A program made the translations under genes and the position numbers. Positions 16,658 to 26,200 of a stretch of DNA of 64,000 bases are shown here, piece by piece (position 1 is the stretch's first letter; each line of letters begins with the position of its first letter). The notes under the pieces are model-generated. The model worked only from the letters and a program-made list of their open reading frames with translations. It was not told the origin of the DNA and did no database searches. This stretch comes from Cognatishimia sp. F0-27 (GTDB lineage Bacteria > Pseudomonadota > Alphaproteobacteria > Rhodobacterales > Rhodobacteraceae). The stretch is from assembly GCF_020667845.1 (NCBI RefSeq), contig NZ_JAFMPQ010000022.1:28092-92091 (forward strand). The letters run 5' to 3'.

Positions 16658-17794
16658 TCAGCCTCCGGATGGCGCGAAAACAAGATCCCGAGTGACGATC
16701 ACGCGGACCGGAAAGCCCGGGCGAATGGTGAGGGTCGGCGGGACCTCCAGCTGGCGTTGAACGATGCGCTGCCCGGACTCGTTTACTGTATCGAGGGCTC
16801 CGTCGCGGAGGGCCCGAGCGAGGCGGTCTTCCTCGTCGAGGGAAAGCTCCGCGCCGGCGGCGAGCAAGGTCGAAAGCCCAGCCGCGCGTAGGATGCTGGC
16901 CCAGTGATTGTCGACGCGGTCTTCGAGACCGGCATAGCCCGCAGCATCCGCCCCGGGCTGGCGTTCGAGCACGAGGGATCGCCCATCGGGGAAGATCAGC
17001 CGGGTCCAGACCAGGAGCACACGACGCTGGCCGACGGTCACGCTGTCGTCGTAGGCGCCGATCAGGCGGGTGCCTTGAGGGATCAGAAGGAGGCTTCCCG
17101 TGGGGCTGTCATAGACGCTCTGGGTGACCTGCGCGGTGATCTGACCGGGAAGGTCTGACCGGATCCCGGTGATCAGCGCGGCCGGGATGACGGAGCCGGC
17201 CTGCAGGAGGTACGGAGACGCTGGTGGCTGCACGCGGTCAGGGGCGACCGTGCGGCGGTCGATCGGCCCGGTCAGGAAGGCCTGGCGTGGATCGGTCTCC
17301 GAGGTAGCGGTCAAACCGCCAGCCGGTGCGGCAGGCGGCATCTGCAACCCGGTGGACGCGGGTGTCCCGGGGCGCGTCTGGAAGAAGAGGTCGCTGACCC
17401 GGGCGGCCTCCAGTTCCGCAAGCCGCTGCTGCTCCGCCGGGTCCATGGTCGGGGGCGCGAGGCTTGGAGCCGCGATGGGCTGGCCGCGTTGCTGTGCGTC
17501 GAGGATGCCGCCGCCGAGGTCGCCCGGCAGGGGCGGTCCGAGGCGCGGGATCGTGTCATAGCTGCCGGGTAGATCGCGGAGGCCGTCGGCGGGCTGGCGG
17601 CGATCGGTGGTGATCAGCTCTTCCGGGGCAGTGGTGCGGTCTGGACGTTGCAGCCCGTAGATCAGCGCCGCGCCGACACCGAGGCCTGCGATGACGCCGA
17701 GGCCGATGATCACCTTGCGGGAAATCCGCGTGACGCGCGGCGGATCGGCGCGCAGGCGCATGCCGGCAGCGGTGTCGGTCGGTGCCCCGCTCAT
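16658..17794 (-). CDS. trbI: TrbI, VirB10-like T4SS scaffold protein
   Basis: A 378-residue bitopic inner-membrane protein. One membrane helix lies at residues about 30-48 (VIIGLGVIAGLGVGAALIYG), then a proline-rich periplasmic linker, then the conserved C-terminal beta-barrel domain (LLQAGSVIPAALITGIRSDL, LIPQGTRLIGAYDD, FPVRVIVTRDLVF). VirB10/TrbI spans the envelope and forms the outer-membrane core complex with TrbG. Start ATG 17794 overlaps the trbG stop. The frame extends much further upstream only as a shadow of trbG. Confidence 0.93.
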   Translation of the reverse strand: MSGAPTDTAAGMRLRADPPRVTRISRKVIIGLGVIAGLGVGAALIYGLQRPDRTTAPEELITTDRRQPADGLRDLPGSYDTIPRLGPPLPGDLGGGILDAQQRGQPIAAPSLAPPTMDPAEQQRLAELEAARVSDLFFQTRPGTPASTGLQMPPAAPAGGLTATSETDPRQAFLTGPIDRRTVAPDRVQPPASPYLLQAGSVIPAALITGIRSDLPGQITAQVTQSVYDSPTGSLLLIPQGTRLIGAYDDSVTVGQRRVLLVWTRLIFPDGRSLVLERQPGADAAGYAGLEDRVDNHWASILRAAGLSTLLAAGAELSLDEEDRLARALRDGALDTVNESGQRIVQRQLEVPPTLTIRPGFPVRVIVTRDLVFAPSGG

Positions 17795-18765
17795 GTGCCC
17801 AGCCCCGCGCCCTGCCGCACCACGGTCGCCTCGGTCTGGGGCTCGATCCGCAGGATGCGGACCACCTGCTGCCGGGGTCCGTGTCCGAGACGCAACTCGG
17901 CCGCACCGAAGAGCTGGTCGACGATCAGCACATTGCCGTGGATGCGGGAGTTCACAATCTCCAACTCGCCATCGGCCCCGAGAACGAAGAGCGGCGGCAT
18001 TTCGCCCTGGGCGATGCCGCGTGGGAAGACGACATAGACCCGGCGCCCGTCGTCGAAGACCGAAACCGGCCGCCAGGGCGGGCTGTCGCCCTGCAGCCCG
18101 TAGCGGTGGTTGCGCGCATGCGCGGGCGGGATGCGCGGCGTGGCCGGCGCGACACGGGGAGTCTCGGGTGCGCGCGGATAGGCCCAGGAGATGGCGGGCA
18201 TCCAGGTCTCTTCGCTGGCGTTGAGTTCGATCAGGTAGGTGCGCCGGTCGGTCGAGATCACGAGGTTGGTGCTGATATCGGGCCGGGTGGGCTTCACGAG
18301 GACGAGGACGCGGGTGTCGCGACCCGCGCCGCTTTCGGTGTCGCCGATGATCCAGCGCGCCGTGTCCCCTGCCGCGATCGGGCCGGTGCCGGCCAGGCGT
18401 TCGCCGGGTTCGAGCGCGATCGTCGTGATCTGACCCGGCGCTGCATAGACCTGATAGAGCGCGCCCTCGGACCACGGGTAGATCTGGATCGCGTTGAAAT
18501 ACCCGGCCTGCCGCGGCTCGACACGCGCGGCCGCATTGGCATTGCCGACCTGGGCGACGGGTGTGGCGGCGGCCTCGCCGCCCCGGCTCGGCGTCCAGGC
18601 CGGCGGGACATGGAGCGGGCGCGGCCGATCATCGGGCGTGGTGGCAGGCAGCGACGGCAAAGGCGGAACCGCCTCGTCATAGGCGAATGCAGGCGGGGGG
18701 TCGCTGGCGCAGCCGGTCAGAAGCGTGGTGGCCAGAAGAACGGTAGGCAGGATCGGTCGGGTCAT
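17791..18765 (-). CDS. trbG: TrbG, VirB9-like T4SS lipoprotein
   Basis: A 324-residue periplasmic/outer-membrane protein with a signal peptide and lipobox (LLATTLLTGC), so probably lipidated at cysteine 19. The VirB9/TrbG/CagX domain follows, with the typical IQIYPWSEGALYQVYAAPGQ strand and the C-terminal NVLIVDQLFGAAELRLG motif that contacts TrbI. It overlaps trbF and trbI by four bases on each side, in keeping with coupled translation of core-complex components. Confidence 0.93.
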   Translation of the reverse strand: MTRPILPTVLLATTLLTGCASDPPPAFAYDEAVPPLPSLPATTPDDRPRPLHVPPAWTPSRGGEAAATPVAQVGNANAAARVEPRQAGYFNAIQIYPWSEGALYQVYAAPGQITTIALEPGERLAGTGPIAAGDTARWIIGDTESGAGRDTRVLVLVKPTRPDISTNLVISTDRRTYLIELNASEETWMPAISWAYPRAPETPRVAPATPRIPPAHARNHRYGLQGDSPPWRPVSVFDDGRRVYVVFPRGIAQGEMPPLFVLGADGELEIVNSRIHGNVLIVDQLFGAAELRLGHGPRQQVVRILRIEPQTEATVVRQGAGLGT

Positions 18766-19451
18766 TGGCTCATCTCCCGCGACCAGTTGATCGCGTTCAC
18801 GTAGATTCCGAGGGGGTTGGCGCGCAGGCGGTCCGCCGTGCGCGGCGGGTCGATCACGAGGGTCAGGATCGCGGTCCAGCGTTCGGTGCGGGCGAGTTGG
18901 CCGTTCTCATAGTGCCGCTCGGACCAGGCCACCCGGAAACTGTCGGGCGAGGCACGGATCACGCTCGAGACCTCGACCGAGACCTGATCCTCGCCCACCC
19001 GCGTAAAAGGATCGTTGGCGCGGGCATGATCGTTCAGCGCCAGCGCGCCGCGGTCGGTGGTGAACTCATAGGCGCGGAGCCAGTTCTGCCGGACGACGAT
19101 GGGATCTGCCGGAAGGCCCCGGACCTCCTCGATGAAGCGGGCGAGATGCCAGGCGATCTGCGGGTCGCTCGGACGATACTCGGCGCTCGCGGCCTCGACG
19201 GCGCGCGCCTCGCCATGCCGGTCGATCTCGACGACGTAAGGAACAACGGTGCCGCGCGCCGATTGCCAGACCAGCGCGGTCGCGAAACCGCCCGCGAGGA
19301 TCAGGCAGCCGAAGGCCATGAGGCGCCAGTTTTTCGCCTGCACCCGGGCGGAACCGATGCGCTCGTCCCAGACCTGGGCGGCCTTCTGGTAAGGGGTCTC
19401 GGGGGCTGGGGTCTTGCCGTAATGCGCGGCGGCGCGTTTGAAGAGGCTCAT
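18762..19451 (-). CDS. trbF: TrbF, VirB8-like T4SS assembly protein
   Basis: A 229-residue bitopic inner-membrane protein: short cytoplasmic N-terminus, one helix at residues about 44-62 (LMAFGCLILAGGFATALVWQ), and a periplasmic NTF2-like VirB8 domain containing the YVVEIDRHGEA and RTERWTAILTLVIDPPRTAD segments. VirB8 proteins nucleate assembly of the mating channel. The last residues (YVNAINWSREMSQ) match the conserved family end. It overlaps trbL and trbG by four bases. Confidence 0.93.
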   Translation of the reverse strand: MSLFKRAAAHYGKTPAPETPYQKAAQVWDERIGSARVQAKNWRLMAFGCLILAGGFATALVWQSARGTVVPYVVEIDRHGEARAVEAASAEYRPSDPQIAWHLARFIEEVRGLPADPIVVRQNWLRAYEFTTDRGALALNDHARANDPFTRVGEDQVSVEVSSVIRASPDSFRVAWSERHYENGQLARTERWTAILTLVIDPPRTADRLRANPLGIYVNAINWSREMSQ

Positions 19452-20797
19452 TGGCGGTCACTTTCGGAGAGGGAAACGGAGGCGCCGGAGCCGGGGCTGT
19501 CCCCGGCGCGCAGCGCATGGGTGGCGGCGGAAACGCCATGGCTCATGGCCTGGCTGCGGCGCATGGACTGCGCCCAGGCAGGCGGGCTGCCTGCGGGGGC
19601 GGACATGGCGGTCGACGCGCCTGTCCCGCTGCCGAGCGAGGAGGTGCCGCCGGTGGCGGCGAAGCCCGCGCGCGCGCCTCCGGCGTGGCTTGACTTGACC
19701 GCTTCGGAAGCCGAAGCGGCGGCCCGGCGCAGGGGCGATGCAGCCGCGGATCCCGCGGCTCTTGCTACGCCGCCGAGACCAGAGACCACACCGGCGGCCC
19801 CAGTCTGACCCATGGATCCGAGACTGTAGGCGGTGGACGCGGCCCCGGTGGCGGCAGCAGCTCCGCGCGTGGCGGCGGCCCCACCCGAGGCGAGCGCCCC
19901 GGCCCCGCGGGCGCCGAGCATCGCCCCGCCACCCGCCGCAACGGCCGCGCCGCCCACGGCAAGCCCGGTGCCGACGGCGGCCCCCGCGCCCAGTTGCGGC
20001 CCGCCCGAGACGAGGCCCGTGGCGATGCCCGGTCCGAAGATGCCGAGACCGAGGAGCGAAAGCGCGGCCAGCACGATCGCCATGGCCTCGTCGATCGTAG
20101 GCGTTACGCCCCCGAACCCGGCGGTGAACTGGCCGAAAAGCGTCGAGCCGATGCCGATGATCACCGCCAGCACCAGCACCTTGATGCCGGAGGAGACGAC
20201 ATTGCCGAGCACGCGCTCGGCCATGAAGGCGGTTTTGCCGAAGAGGCCGAAGGGGATCAGCACGAAGCCCGCGAGCGTCGTCAGCTTGAACTCGATCAGC
20301 GTCACGAAGAGCTGCACCGCGAGCAGGAAGAAGGCCAGGAGCACCAGCGCCCAGGCGAAAAGAAGACAGGCGATCTGGATGAAGTTCTCGAAGAAGGCAA
20401 CGAAGCCCATGAGATCGGCGGTGGATTCGAGAAGCGGTCGCCCGGCATCGAGACCGGTCTGCGCGACCCGGCCCGGACGCAGGAGATCGGCGGGCGAGAA
20501 GCCGGTGCCGGAGGCCAAGAGCCCCAGCCCCGCGAAACTGTCGAAGACGATGGCGGCGAGGCTGTTCCAGTTCGAGATGAGCCAGGCGAAGACACCGACG
20601 AAGAGGGTCTTTTTCACGAGGCGGGCGATGATGTCGTCATCCGCACCCCAGGCCCAGAAGAGCGCGGCCAGCGTCACGTCAATCACGATGAGCGTGCTGG
20701 CGATGAAGGCGACCTCGCCGCCCAGCAGCCCGAAGCCGCTGTCGATGTAAGAGGTGAAGACCCCGAGAAAGGTGTCGATGACGCCGGTGCCGCCCAT
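19448..20797 (-). CDS. trbL: TrbL, VirB6-like polytopic T4SS protein
   Basis: A 449-residue inner-membrane protein with about six helices in the first 270 residues (for example LFAWALVLLAFFLLAVQLFV) and a long glycine/alanine/serine-rich, low-complexity C-terminal tail from residue about 275. That layout is typical of TrbL. It forms part of the inner-membrane channel through which the DNA strand passes. The gene follows trbK-like and precedes trbF with a four-base overlap. Confidence 0.92.
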   Translation of the reverse strand: MGGTGVIDTFLGVFTSYIDSGFGLLGGEVAFIASTLIVIDVTLAALFWAWGADDDIIARLVKKTLFVGVFAWLISNWNSLAAIVFDSFAGLGLLASGTGFSPADLLRPGRVAQTGLDAGRPLLESTADLMGFVAFFENFIQIACLLFAWALVLLAFFLLAVQLFVTLIEFKLTTLAGFVLIPFGLFGKTAFMAERVLGNVVSSGIKVLVLAVIIGIGSTLFGQFTAGFGGVTPTIDEAMAIVLAALSLLGLGIFGPGIATGLVSGGPQLGAGAAVGTGLAVGGAAVAAGGGAMLGARGAGALASGGAAATRGAAAATGAASTAYSLGSMGQTGAAGVVSGLGGVARAAGSAAASPLRRAAASASEAVKSSHAGGARAGFAATGGTSSLGSGTGASTAMSAPAGSPPAWAQSMRRSQAMSHGVSAATHALRAGDSPGSGASVSLSESDRQ

Positions 20798-20800
20798 GGC

Positions 20801-21073
20801 TCACTCGCCCCCGGCCCGGTCGCGGTCCCGCCCGAGGAAGCGGTCGCGGGTTTCGGCCCAGACGGCGAGGCAGTCAGGATCGGAAGCCGCGGCCTCGCCC
20901 AGTTCCTGGCAGCGCCTCTGTTCGGCGCGCAGCGGATCGACCTCCGGCATGAGGGGCGCCGCCGAACGCGTCGCCTGCCCTTCCTCGTCCCGGCCCATCT
21001 CCACCAGTGCCGCGGTGATCGCGATGGCGACGAAGACGATGGCGGCGATGCGCGCGAGGACCGATCCCTCCAT
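20801..21073 (-). CDS. TrbK-like small entry-exclusion protein
   Basis: A 90-residue protein with an N-terminal hydrophobic helix (ARIAAIVFVAIAITAALVEM) and a short charged periplasmic tail holding two cysteines (QRRCQELGEAAASDPDCLAV). Genes at this exact position, between trbJ and trbL, encode the TrbK-alt group of putative entry-exclusion proteins, which prevent redundant transfer into cells already carrying the element. No lipobox is seen, unlike RP4 TrbK. Exclusion is an inference from position and layout. Confidence 0.78.
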   Translation of the reverse strand: MEGSVLARIAAIVFVAIAITAALVEMGRDEEGQATRSAAPLMPEVDPLRAEQRRCQELGEAAASDPDCLAVWAETRDRFLGRDRDRAGGE

Positions 21074-21086
21074 GGATTACCTCCCT

Positions 21087-21875
21087 TCAGTTGTTGAACA
21101 TCCGGGCATTGCCGGGCTGGTAGCCCGCGCCCGGGGTGAGGAACCGCTCGCGCTGGACCCGGCCCTGTTCGGCGGCCGCGGACCGTTCGGCCTCGACCAG
21201 CGCGGTTGCACGGCCATTGGCGGCCACGACCGCGATCAGGTCGGCGATCTGCTGGGATTGCAGCGCCAGGAGCTGGTTGCCGGCCTGCGTGGCCTGCAAT
21301 GCACCGACCGCGGATTGGCTTTCGCCGACAAGGGCGGAGAGCTCGGCACGCTGGCCGTCGAGATTGCCGACGACGCCCGCCTGCACACGAAGCGCGTCCT
21401 GCAGCCCGCCGACGGTGTTTTCCCAGCGGGAGCGCGCATCGGCCAGAAGCTGCGCCTCGGGCGCGGCCATCGGGATATTGGCATAGTCCTGCTGGAAGAC
21501 CTGGTCGATCTGGGCGACATCGAAGGCGATGTTCTGCGCTTGGCTCAGAAGCTGCCGCGTCCGGTCGACATTCTGCTGCAGTGCCTGCAGCGAGGAATAG
21601 GGCAGGCTCGCAAGGTTGCGCGCCTCGTTCATCAGCATCTGCGCCTCGTTCTGCAGCTGGGTGATCTGGTTGTTGATCTGCTCAAGCGCCCGGGCGGCGG
21701 AGAGGATGTTCTCGGCGTGATTGCGCGGGTCGTAGACGATGCGCCCGCCCCCGCCGAAGAGGAAGGCTTGGGCGGGCGTCGCGAAGATCGGCGAAAGGCC
21801 GAGGGGGGCGGCGAGCGCAAGGGCGAGCGCGGAGGCGCTGGCGAGACGGGACAGTTGATGGGCGGCATGGGTCAT
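21087..21875 (-). CDS. trbJ: TrbJ, VirB5-like T4SS protein
   Basis: A 262-residue secreted protein with a signal peptide ending at about residue 37 (ATPAQA-F), then the family motif GGGGRIVYDPRNHAENIL and long helices rich in Gln, Asn and Ala (INNQITQLQNEAQMLMNEAR). TrbJ/VirB5 proteins are periplasmic or pilus-tip components that help recipient contact. The start overlaps the trbE stop by four bases. Confidence 0.9.
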   Translation of the reverse strand: MTHAAHQLSRLASASALALALAAPLGLSPIFATPAQAFLFGGGGRIVYDPRNHAENILSAARALEQINNQITQLQNEAQMLMNEARNLASLPYSSLQALQQNVDRTRQLLSQAQNIAFDVAQIDQVFQQDYANIPMAAPEAQLLADARSRWENTVGGLQDALRVQAGVVGNLDGQRAELSALVGESQSAVGALQATQAGNQLLALQSQQIADLIAVVAANGRATALVEAERSAAAEQGRVQRERFLTPGAGYQPGNARMFNN

Positions 21876-24367
21876 GGGGTGGTCTCCTCTGCGGGTTCGG
21901 GGGCTTGGGGGATCGGTGCATCCGGAACTTCAGACTCCGGCGCGAGATTGGTGAGGTCCGGGATCAGCTCGGCAGCCCAGCCGACCCCGCGGGCGTCGAG
22001 CCAGGCTGCGAGGAAGCCCTCACGCCCATGCTCTGCGAGGAGCTCCGAGATCATGGCCTGGTCGGATTTGGAAGAGGCGGCGCAAAGCGCGAGGCCGACC
22101 TCGGAGAGGCCGAGTTCGAAAAGCCGGTTCCCACGCCGCGACTGGCAGTAGTAGTCGCGCTTGGGCGTGGCGCGGGCGAGGATCTCGATCTGCCGGTCAT
22201 TGAGGCCGAAACGGCGGTAGATCGCGGTGATCTGAGGCTCGATGGCGCGTTCGTTGGGCAGGAGCAGCCGGGTCGGGCAGCTTTCGATGATCGCGGGCGC
22301 GATGACGGAGGCGTCGATATCCGAGAGCGACTGGGTCGCGAAGATCACCGAGGCGTTCTTCTTGCGCAGCGTCTTCAGCCATTCGCGGAGCTGGCCCGCG
22401 AAGCCCTCGTCATCCAGGGCCAGCCAGCCCTCGTCGATGATCAGGAGCGTCGGCCGCCCGTCGAGCCGGTCGCCGATGCGATGGAAGAGATAGGAGAGGA
22501 CCGCAGGCGCCGCGGCGGTGCCGACCAGCCCCTCGATCTCGAAGGCCTGGACCGAGGCCGCGCCGAGCTCTTCGGTCTCGGCATCGAGCAGCCGCCCATG
22601 GGCGCCGCCCAGACAATAGGGGCGCAGGGCCTGTTTCAGCTCAGAGGATTGCAGCAGGACCGCGAGACCGGTGATGGTGCGCTCGCCGACCGGGGCCGAG
22701 GCCAGCGAGGTCAGGGCGGACCAGAGATGCTCCTTCACCTCCGGGGTGATTGCGATGCCTTCGCGGGCGAGGATTGCACCGATCCAGCCTGCGGCCCAGC
22801 TGCGTTCGGCGGGATCATCGATCCGGGCGAGCGGCTGGAGGGAGACCGTCGCATCCACCGCCTCGGTCAATTCGCCGCCGAGATCATGCCAGTCCCCGCC
22901 CATCGCGAGGGTGGCGGCGCGGATCGAGCCCCCGAAATCGAAGGCGAAGACCTGTGCGTCCGAGTAGCGGCGGAACTGCAGCGCCATGAGCGCGAGCAGG
23001 ACGGATTTGCCCGCCCCGGTCGGGCCGACCACCAACGTATGGCCCACATCGCCCACATGGAGTGCAAGGCGGAACGGCGTTGCCCCCTCGGTCTTGCCGT
23101 AGAGGAGCGGCGGCCCGTCGAAATGCGCATCCCGCTCCTCCCCGGCCCAGACGGCGGAGAGGGGGATCATATGGGCGAGGTTCAGGGTGGAGATCGGCGG
23201 CTGGCGGACATTGGCATAGGCGTGTCCTGGCAGCGAGCCGAGCCAGGCATCGACCGCGTTGACCGTTTCGACCATGGCGGTGAAGTCCCGGCCCTGCACG
23301 ACCTTCTCGACGAGACGGAGTTTCTCGTCGGCGCGGCGCGCGTCCTCGTCCCAGACGATGAGCGTCGCCGTGACATAGGCTTCGCCCGCGATATCGGCGC
23401 CGAGTTCCTGGAGCGCCATGTCGGCATCGGCGGCCTTGTTGGCGGCGTCCGTGTCGACTAGCGCCGATTGCTCGTTGGTCATCACCTCCTTCAGGATCGC
23501 GGCGATGGATTTGCGCTTGGCGAACCATTGGCGGCGGATGCGCGCGACCATCCGCGCGGCCTCCATCTTGTCCATCAGGATCGCGCGGGTTGCCCAGCGA
23601 TAGGGAAAGGCCAGCCGGTTGAGGTCGTCGAGGATCCCCGGCGTGGTGGCGGTCGGAAACCCCGAGAGGGTGAGAACGCGCAGATGGGCATTCCCCAGCC
23701 GGGGCTCGAGCCCGCCGGTCAGCGGCTGATCGGCCAGAAGCGCGTCGAGATAGGCCGGGGTTTCCGGCACACGAACACGGTGGGCTTGCGTCGAGATCGT
23801 CGAATGCAGGTAGGTTAGTGTCTCGCTGTCACCCATCCAGCGGCATTCCGGCATGATGCCGTCGAAGAGCGCCAGCACCCGGTCGGTGCGGTCGATGAAG
23901 CCGCGCAGCACCTCGCCGGCATCCACGCCGGTCTTGTCGCGGCCTTCGTAGAGCCAGGTCTCGGCCCGCGCGGCCTCCTCGGCGGGGGGCAGGTAGAGGA
24001 GGGTGAAAAGATAATCCGACTGGAAATGCGCCCCCTGCTCGGCGAACCCCGCGCGGCGTTCGGCATCGAGCAGCGCCGAGGCCGGATCGGGAAAGCGGCT
24101 GTCGGGATAGCCGGCCGCCGCGACCCGTTGCGCCTCGACGAAGATCGCCCAGCCGGAGCGAAGACGGCGAAAGGCGTTGTTGATGCGGCCCGCCACGGCG
24201 ATGAGTTCCGCCGCGACCGCGCTGTCGAGATCGGGGCCGCGAAACCGGGCCGAGCGCTGCAGGCTGCCATCCTTGTTCAGCACCACGCCGGGCGCCACCA
24301 GCGCCGCCCAGGGCAGGTAATCCGCGAGCCGCGTCCCTTTCCGGCGATACTCCGCGAGGTTCATCAT
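21872..24367 (-). CDS. trbE: TrbE, VirB4-like T4SS ATPase
   Basis: An 831-residue ATPase that energises pilus assembly and channel function at the inner membrane. The N-terminal TrbE/VirB4 domain starts MMNLAEYRRKGTRLADYLPW; Walker A GPTGAGKS is at residues about 448-455 and the Walker B segment LLIIDEGWLALDDE near 645. The ATG pair at 24367 and 24364 are alternative starts; the frame further upstream is a shadow of trbD. Its length is normal for TrbE. The C-terminal tail is proline-rich. Confidence 0.94.
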   Translation of the reverse strand: MMNLAEYRRKGTRLADYLPWAALVAPGVVLNKDGSLQRSARFRGPDLDSAVAAELIAVAGRINNAFRRLRSGWAIFVEAQRVAAAGYPDSRFPDPASALLDAERRAGFAEQGAHFQSDYLFTLLYLPPAEEAARAETWLYEGRDKTGVDAGEVLRGFIDRTDRVLALFDGIMPECRWMGDSETLTYLHSTISTQAHRVRVPETPAYLDALLADQPLTGGLEPRLGNAHLRVLTLSGFPTATTPGILDDLNRLAFPYRWATRAILMDKMEAARMVARIRRQWFAKRKSIAAILKEVMTNEQSALVDTDAANKAADADMALQELGADIAGEAYVTATLIVWDEDARRADEKLRLVEKVVQGRDFTAMVETVNAVDAWLGSLPGHAYANVRQPPISTLNLAHMIPLSAVWAGEERDAHFDGPPLLYGKTEGATPFRLALHVGDVGHTLVVGPTGAGKSVLLALMALQFRRYSDAQVFAFDFGGSIRAATLAMGGDWHDLGGELTEAVDATVSLQPLARIDDPAERSWAAGWIGAILAREGIAITPEVKEHLWSALTSLASAPVGERTITGLAVLLQSSELKQALRPYCLGGAHGRLLDAETEELGAASVQAFEIEGLVGTAAAPAVLSYLFHRIGDRLDGRPTLLIIDEGWLALDDEGFAGQLREWLKTLRKKNASVIFATQSLSDIDASVIAPAIIESCPTRLLLPNERAIEPQITAIYRRFGLNDRQIEILARATPKRDYYCQSRRGNRLFELGLSEVGLALCAASSKSDQAMISELLAEHGREGFLAAWLDARGVGWAAELIPDLTNLAPESEVPDAPIPQAPEPAEETTP

Positions 24368-24377
24368 GGGCGTGCCC

Positions 24378-24659
24378 TCAGACCTCGAGATGACCGGGAA
24401 GCCGCAGATGCCGGCGTCCGACCTCGACGAAGAGCGGATCGCGCCGCGCGGCCCAGACCGCGACCAGGTGGCCCAGAAGGCCGATGACGACTCCCGCGAC
24501 CCAGAGCTGCAGCCCGAGCCCAATGGCCCCGGCCAGCGTGCCGTTCAGGATCGCGAAGGCCCGCGGCGCACCGGCCAGCAGGATCGGCTCGGTCAACGCG
24601 CGGTGCACCGGGACAGTGAAGCCCGGGACGTCCACCAGCTGTTCGAATGTACCGTCCAT
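24378..24659 (-). CDS. trbD: TrbD, VirB3-like T4SS protein
   Basis: A 93-residue inner-membrane protein of the VirB3/TrbD family: FTVPVHRALTEPILLAGAPR is the classic N-terminal motif, followed by two adjacent hydrophobic segments (residues about 36-70). VirB3 works closely with the VirB4 ATPase, whose gene follows after ten bases. Its ATG overlaps the trbC stop by one base (TGATG). Confidence 0.9.
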   Translation of the reverse strand: MDGTFEQLVDVPGFTVPVHRALTEPILLAGAPRAFAILNGTLAGAIGLGLQLWVAGVVIGLLGHLVAVWAARRDPLFVEVGRRHLRLPGHLEV

Positions 24660-24991
24660 CAGATCAGTGCCCCGCCGCCAAAGCTGAAGAAGCTCAGGAA
24701 GAAGGAGCTCGCCGCGAAGGCGATGGAGATGCCGAAGACGATCTGGATCAGGCGGCGGAACCCCCCGGAGGTGTCGCCGAAGGCCAGCGTCAGGCCGGTG
24801 ACGATGATGATGATCACCGCGATGATCTTGGCGACAGGCCCCTCGATCGACTCGAGGATCGATTGCAGCGGCGCCTCCCAGGGCATGGAGGACCCTGCCG
24901 CCCGGGCGGGTCCGGCCAGCATCAGGGTGACGCTGGCGTAGATGACGGTATGCGCGGCCTGCGCGCGCAGATGATGCAGGTTTCGGGTCAT
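24659..24991 (-). CDS. trbC: TrbC, VirB2-like conjugative pilin
   Basis: A 110-residue prepilin: a signal-like N-terminus ending ARAAG, then two hydrophobic helices (VAKIIAVIIIIVTGLTLAFG and IQIVFGISIAFAASSFFLSF) joined by a short polar loop, as in VirB2. The mature form is about 77 residues. Some TrbC pilins are cyclised by the TraF protease; a traF-like gene is present at 42023-42613. The start overlaps the trbB stop by four bases. Confidence 0.9.
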   Translation of the reverse strand: MTRNLHHLRAQAAHTVIYASVTLMLAGPARAAGSSMPWEAPLQSILESIEGPVAKIIAVIIIIVTGLTLAFGDTSGGFRRLIQIVFGISIAFAASSFFLSFFSFGGGALI

Positions 24992-25986
24992 GAAGAGTCT
25001 CCTGTGTCAGTTTCCAGCCCAGCCAACAGCGCCGCTGGGGTGATGCGGTAGTCGCCGTCCGGTCCCAGCCCGCCGACATGGGCCAGCTCGGCGAGGTGGC
25101 GGTTGGCCCCGCGCCCAGAGAGGACGGCGATGAGATCGATGGTCTCGGCGATGAGGGCGCGCGGCACGGTGACCACCGCCTCCTGGATGAGCTGCTCCAT
25201 CCGGCGCAGGGCGCCCAGCGCCGAGCCCGCATGGATGGTGCCGATCCCGCCGGGATGCCCGGTGCCCCAGGCCTTCAGGAGGTCCAGCGCCTCGGCCCCG
25301 CGCACCTCGCCGATGGGAATGCGGTCGGGGCGCAGGCGCAGCGAGGAGCGGACGAGATCGGAGAGCGAGGCGACGCCGTCCTTCGTGCGCAGGGCCACGA
25401 GGTTGGGTGCTGTGCATTGCAGCTCTCGCGTGTCCTCGATGATCACGACGCGGTCCGACGATCCGGCCACTTCCGCCAGGAGCGCATTGGTCAGCGTCGT
25501 CTTGCCGGTGGAGGTCCCGCCCGCCACGAGGATATTGGCCCGCGTGGCGACGCCGTCGCGCAAGAGTGCCGCCTGAGTCTCGGTCATGATCCCGGCAGAG
25601 ACGTAATCGGCGAGCGTGAAGACCGCGACGGCGGGTTTGCGGATCGCGAAACAGGGCGCGGTGACCACGGGCGGCAGGAGCCCCTCGAAGCGTTCCCCGG
25701 TCTCGGGCAGTTCGGCCGAGACGCGCGGCCGCGCGGCGTGCACTTCGGCCCCGACGTGATGGGCGACGAGGCGCACGATCCGCTCGCCATCGGCGGGGGA
25801 CAGCATGGCCCCGGTATCGGAGAGTCCCTCGGACAGCCGGTCGATCCAGAGCCGCCCGTCGGGATTGAGCATGACCTCGACGGTCATCGGGTCTTCCAGA
25901 AACCCGGCGATGGCGGGCCCGAGCGCGGTGCGCAGCATCCGCGCGCCGCGGGCCATCGCTTCCGGTTTCCGAGCTGCCTCTGCCAT
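24988..25986 (-). CDS. trbB: TrbB, VirB11-like T4SS ATPase
   Basis: A 332-residue hexameric secretion ATPase of the VirB11/GspE family. Walker A GGTSTGKT lies at residues about 156-163, the Asp box at [11 protein letters not shown], Walker B at [15 protein letters not shown] and the His box at [17 protein letters not shown]. It powers pilus assembly and substrate handover. It is the first gene of the contiguous trb block. In most elements of this type it directly follows the RHH gene; here the toxin-antitoxin and restriction cargo separate them. Confidence 0.94.
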   Translation of the reverse strand: MAEAARKPEAMARGARMLRTALGPAIAGFLEDPMTVEVMLNPDGRLWIDRLSEGLSDTGAMLSPADGERIVRLVAHHVGAEVHAARPRVSAELPETGERFEGLLPPVVTAPCFAIRKPAVAVFTLADYVSAGIMTETQAALLRDGVATRANILVAGGTSTGKTTLTNALLAEVAGSSDRVVIIEDTRELQCTAPNLVALRTKDGVASLSDLVRSSLRLRPDRIPIGEVRGAEALDLLKAWGTGHPGGIGTIHAGSALGALRRMEQLIQEAVVTVPRALIAETIDLIAVLSGRGANRHLAELAHVGGLGPDGDYRITPAALLAGLETDTGDSS

Positions 25987-26156
25987 GCTGTCCCCGTTCC
26001 GTGAGTGGCCACCGACGGGCGGCCCTGGATCGGGTCCATCAAGAAAACCGGAACCCGGCTGCGCTCAACAGGCCTTCAAGGGGCGTAGAGCTGTGGCGTG
26101 CAAAGACAGGGAATAGAGTTAGAGACGATCAAAGCGGCACAGCACAGCCCATCTTG

Positions 26157-26192
26157 CCTTTTGGCACATATTCTCTATATTGATGCCAAAGG
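26157..26192 (+). promoter_or_regulatory. Promoter/operator of the antitoxin-toxin operon
   Basis: TTTGGCA (26160-26166) and TGCCAAA (26184-26190) form perfect seven-base inverted arms around an AT-rich spacer with a TATATT-like -10 box. The right arm runs into the GGAG of the antitoxin ribosome binding site, so a bound antitoxin would block both transcription and translation starts. Confidence 0.6.
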
Positions 26193-26200
26193 AGAAAGCC

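Noticed and set aside
21905..23461. Plus-strand frame of 518 codons opposite trbE
   Set aside because: Antisense shadow of the VirB4 ATPase gene.
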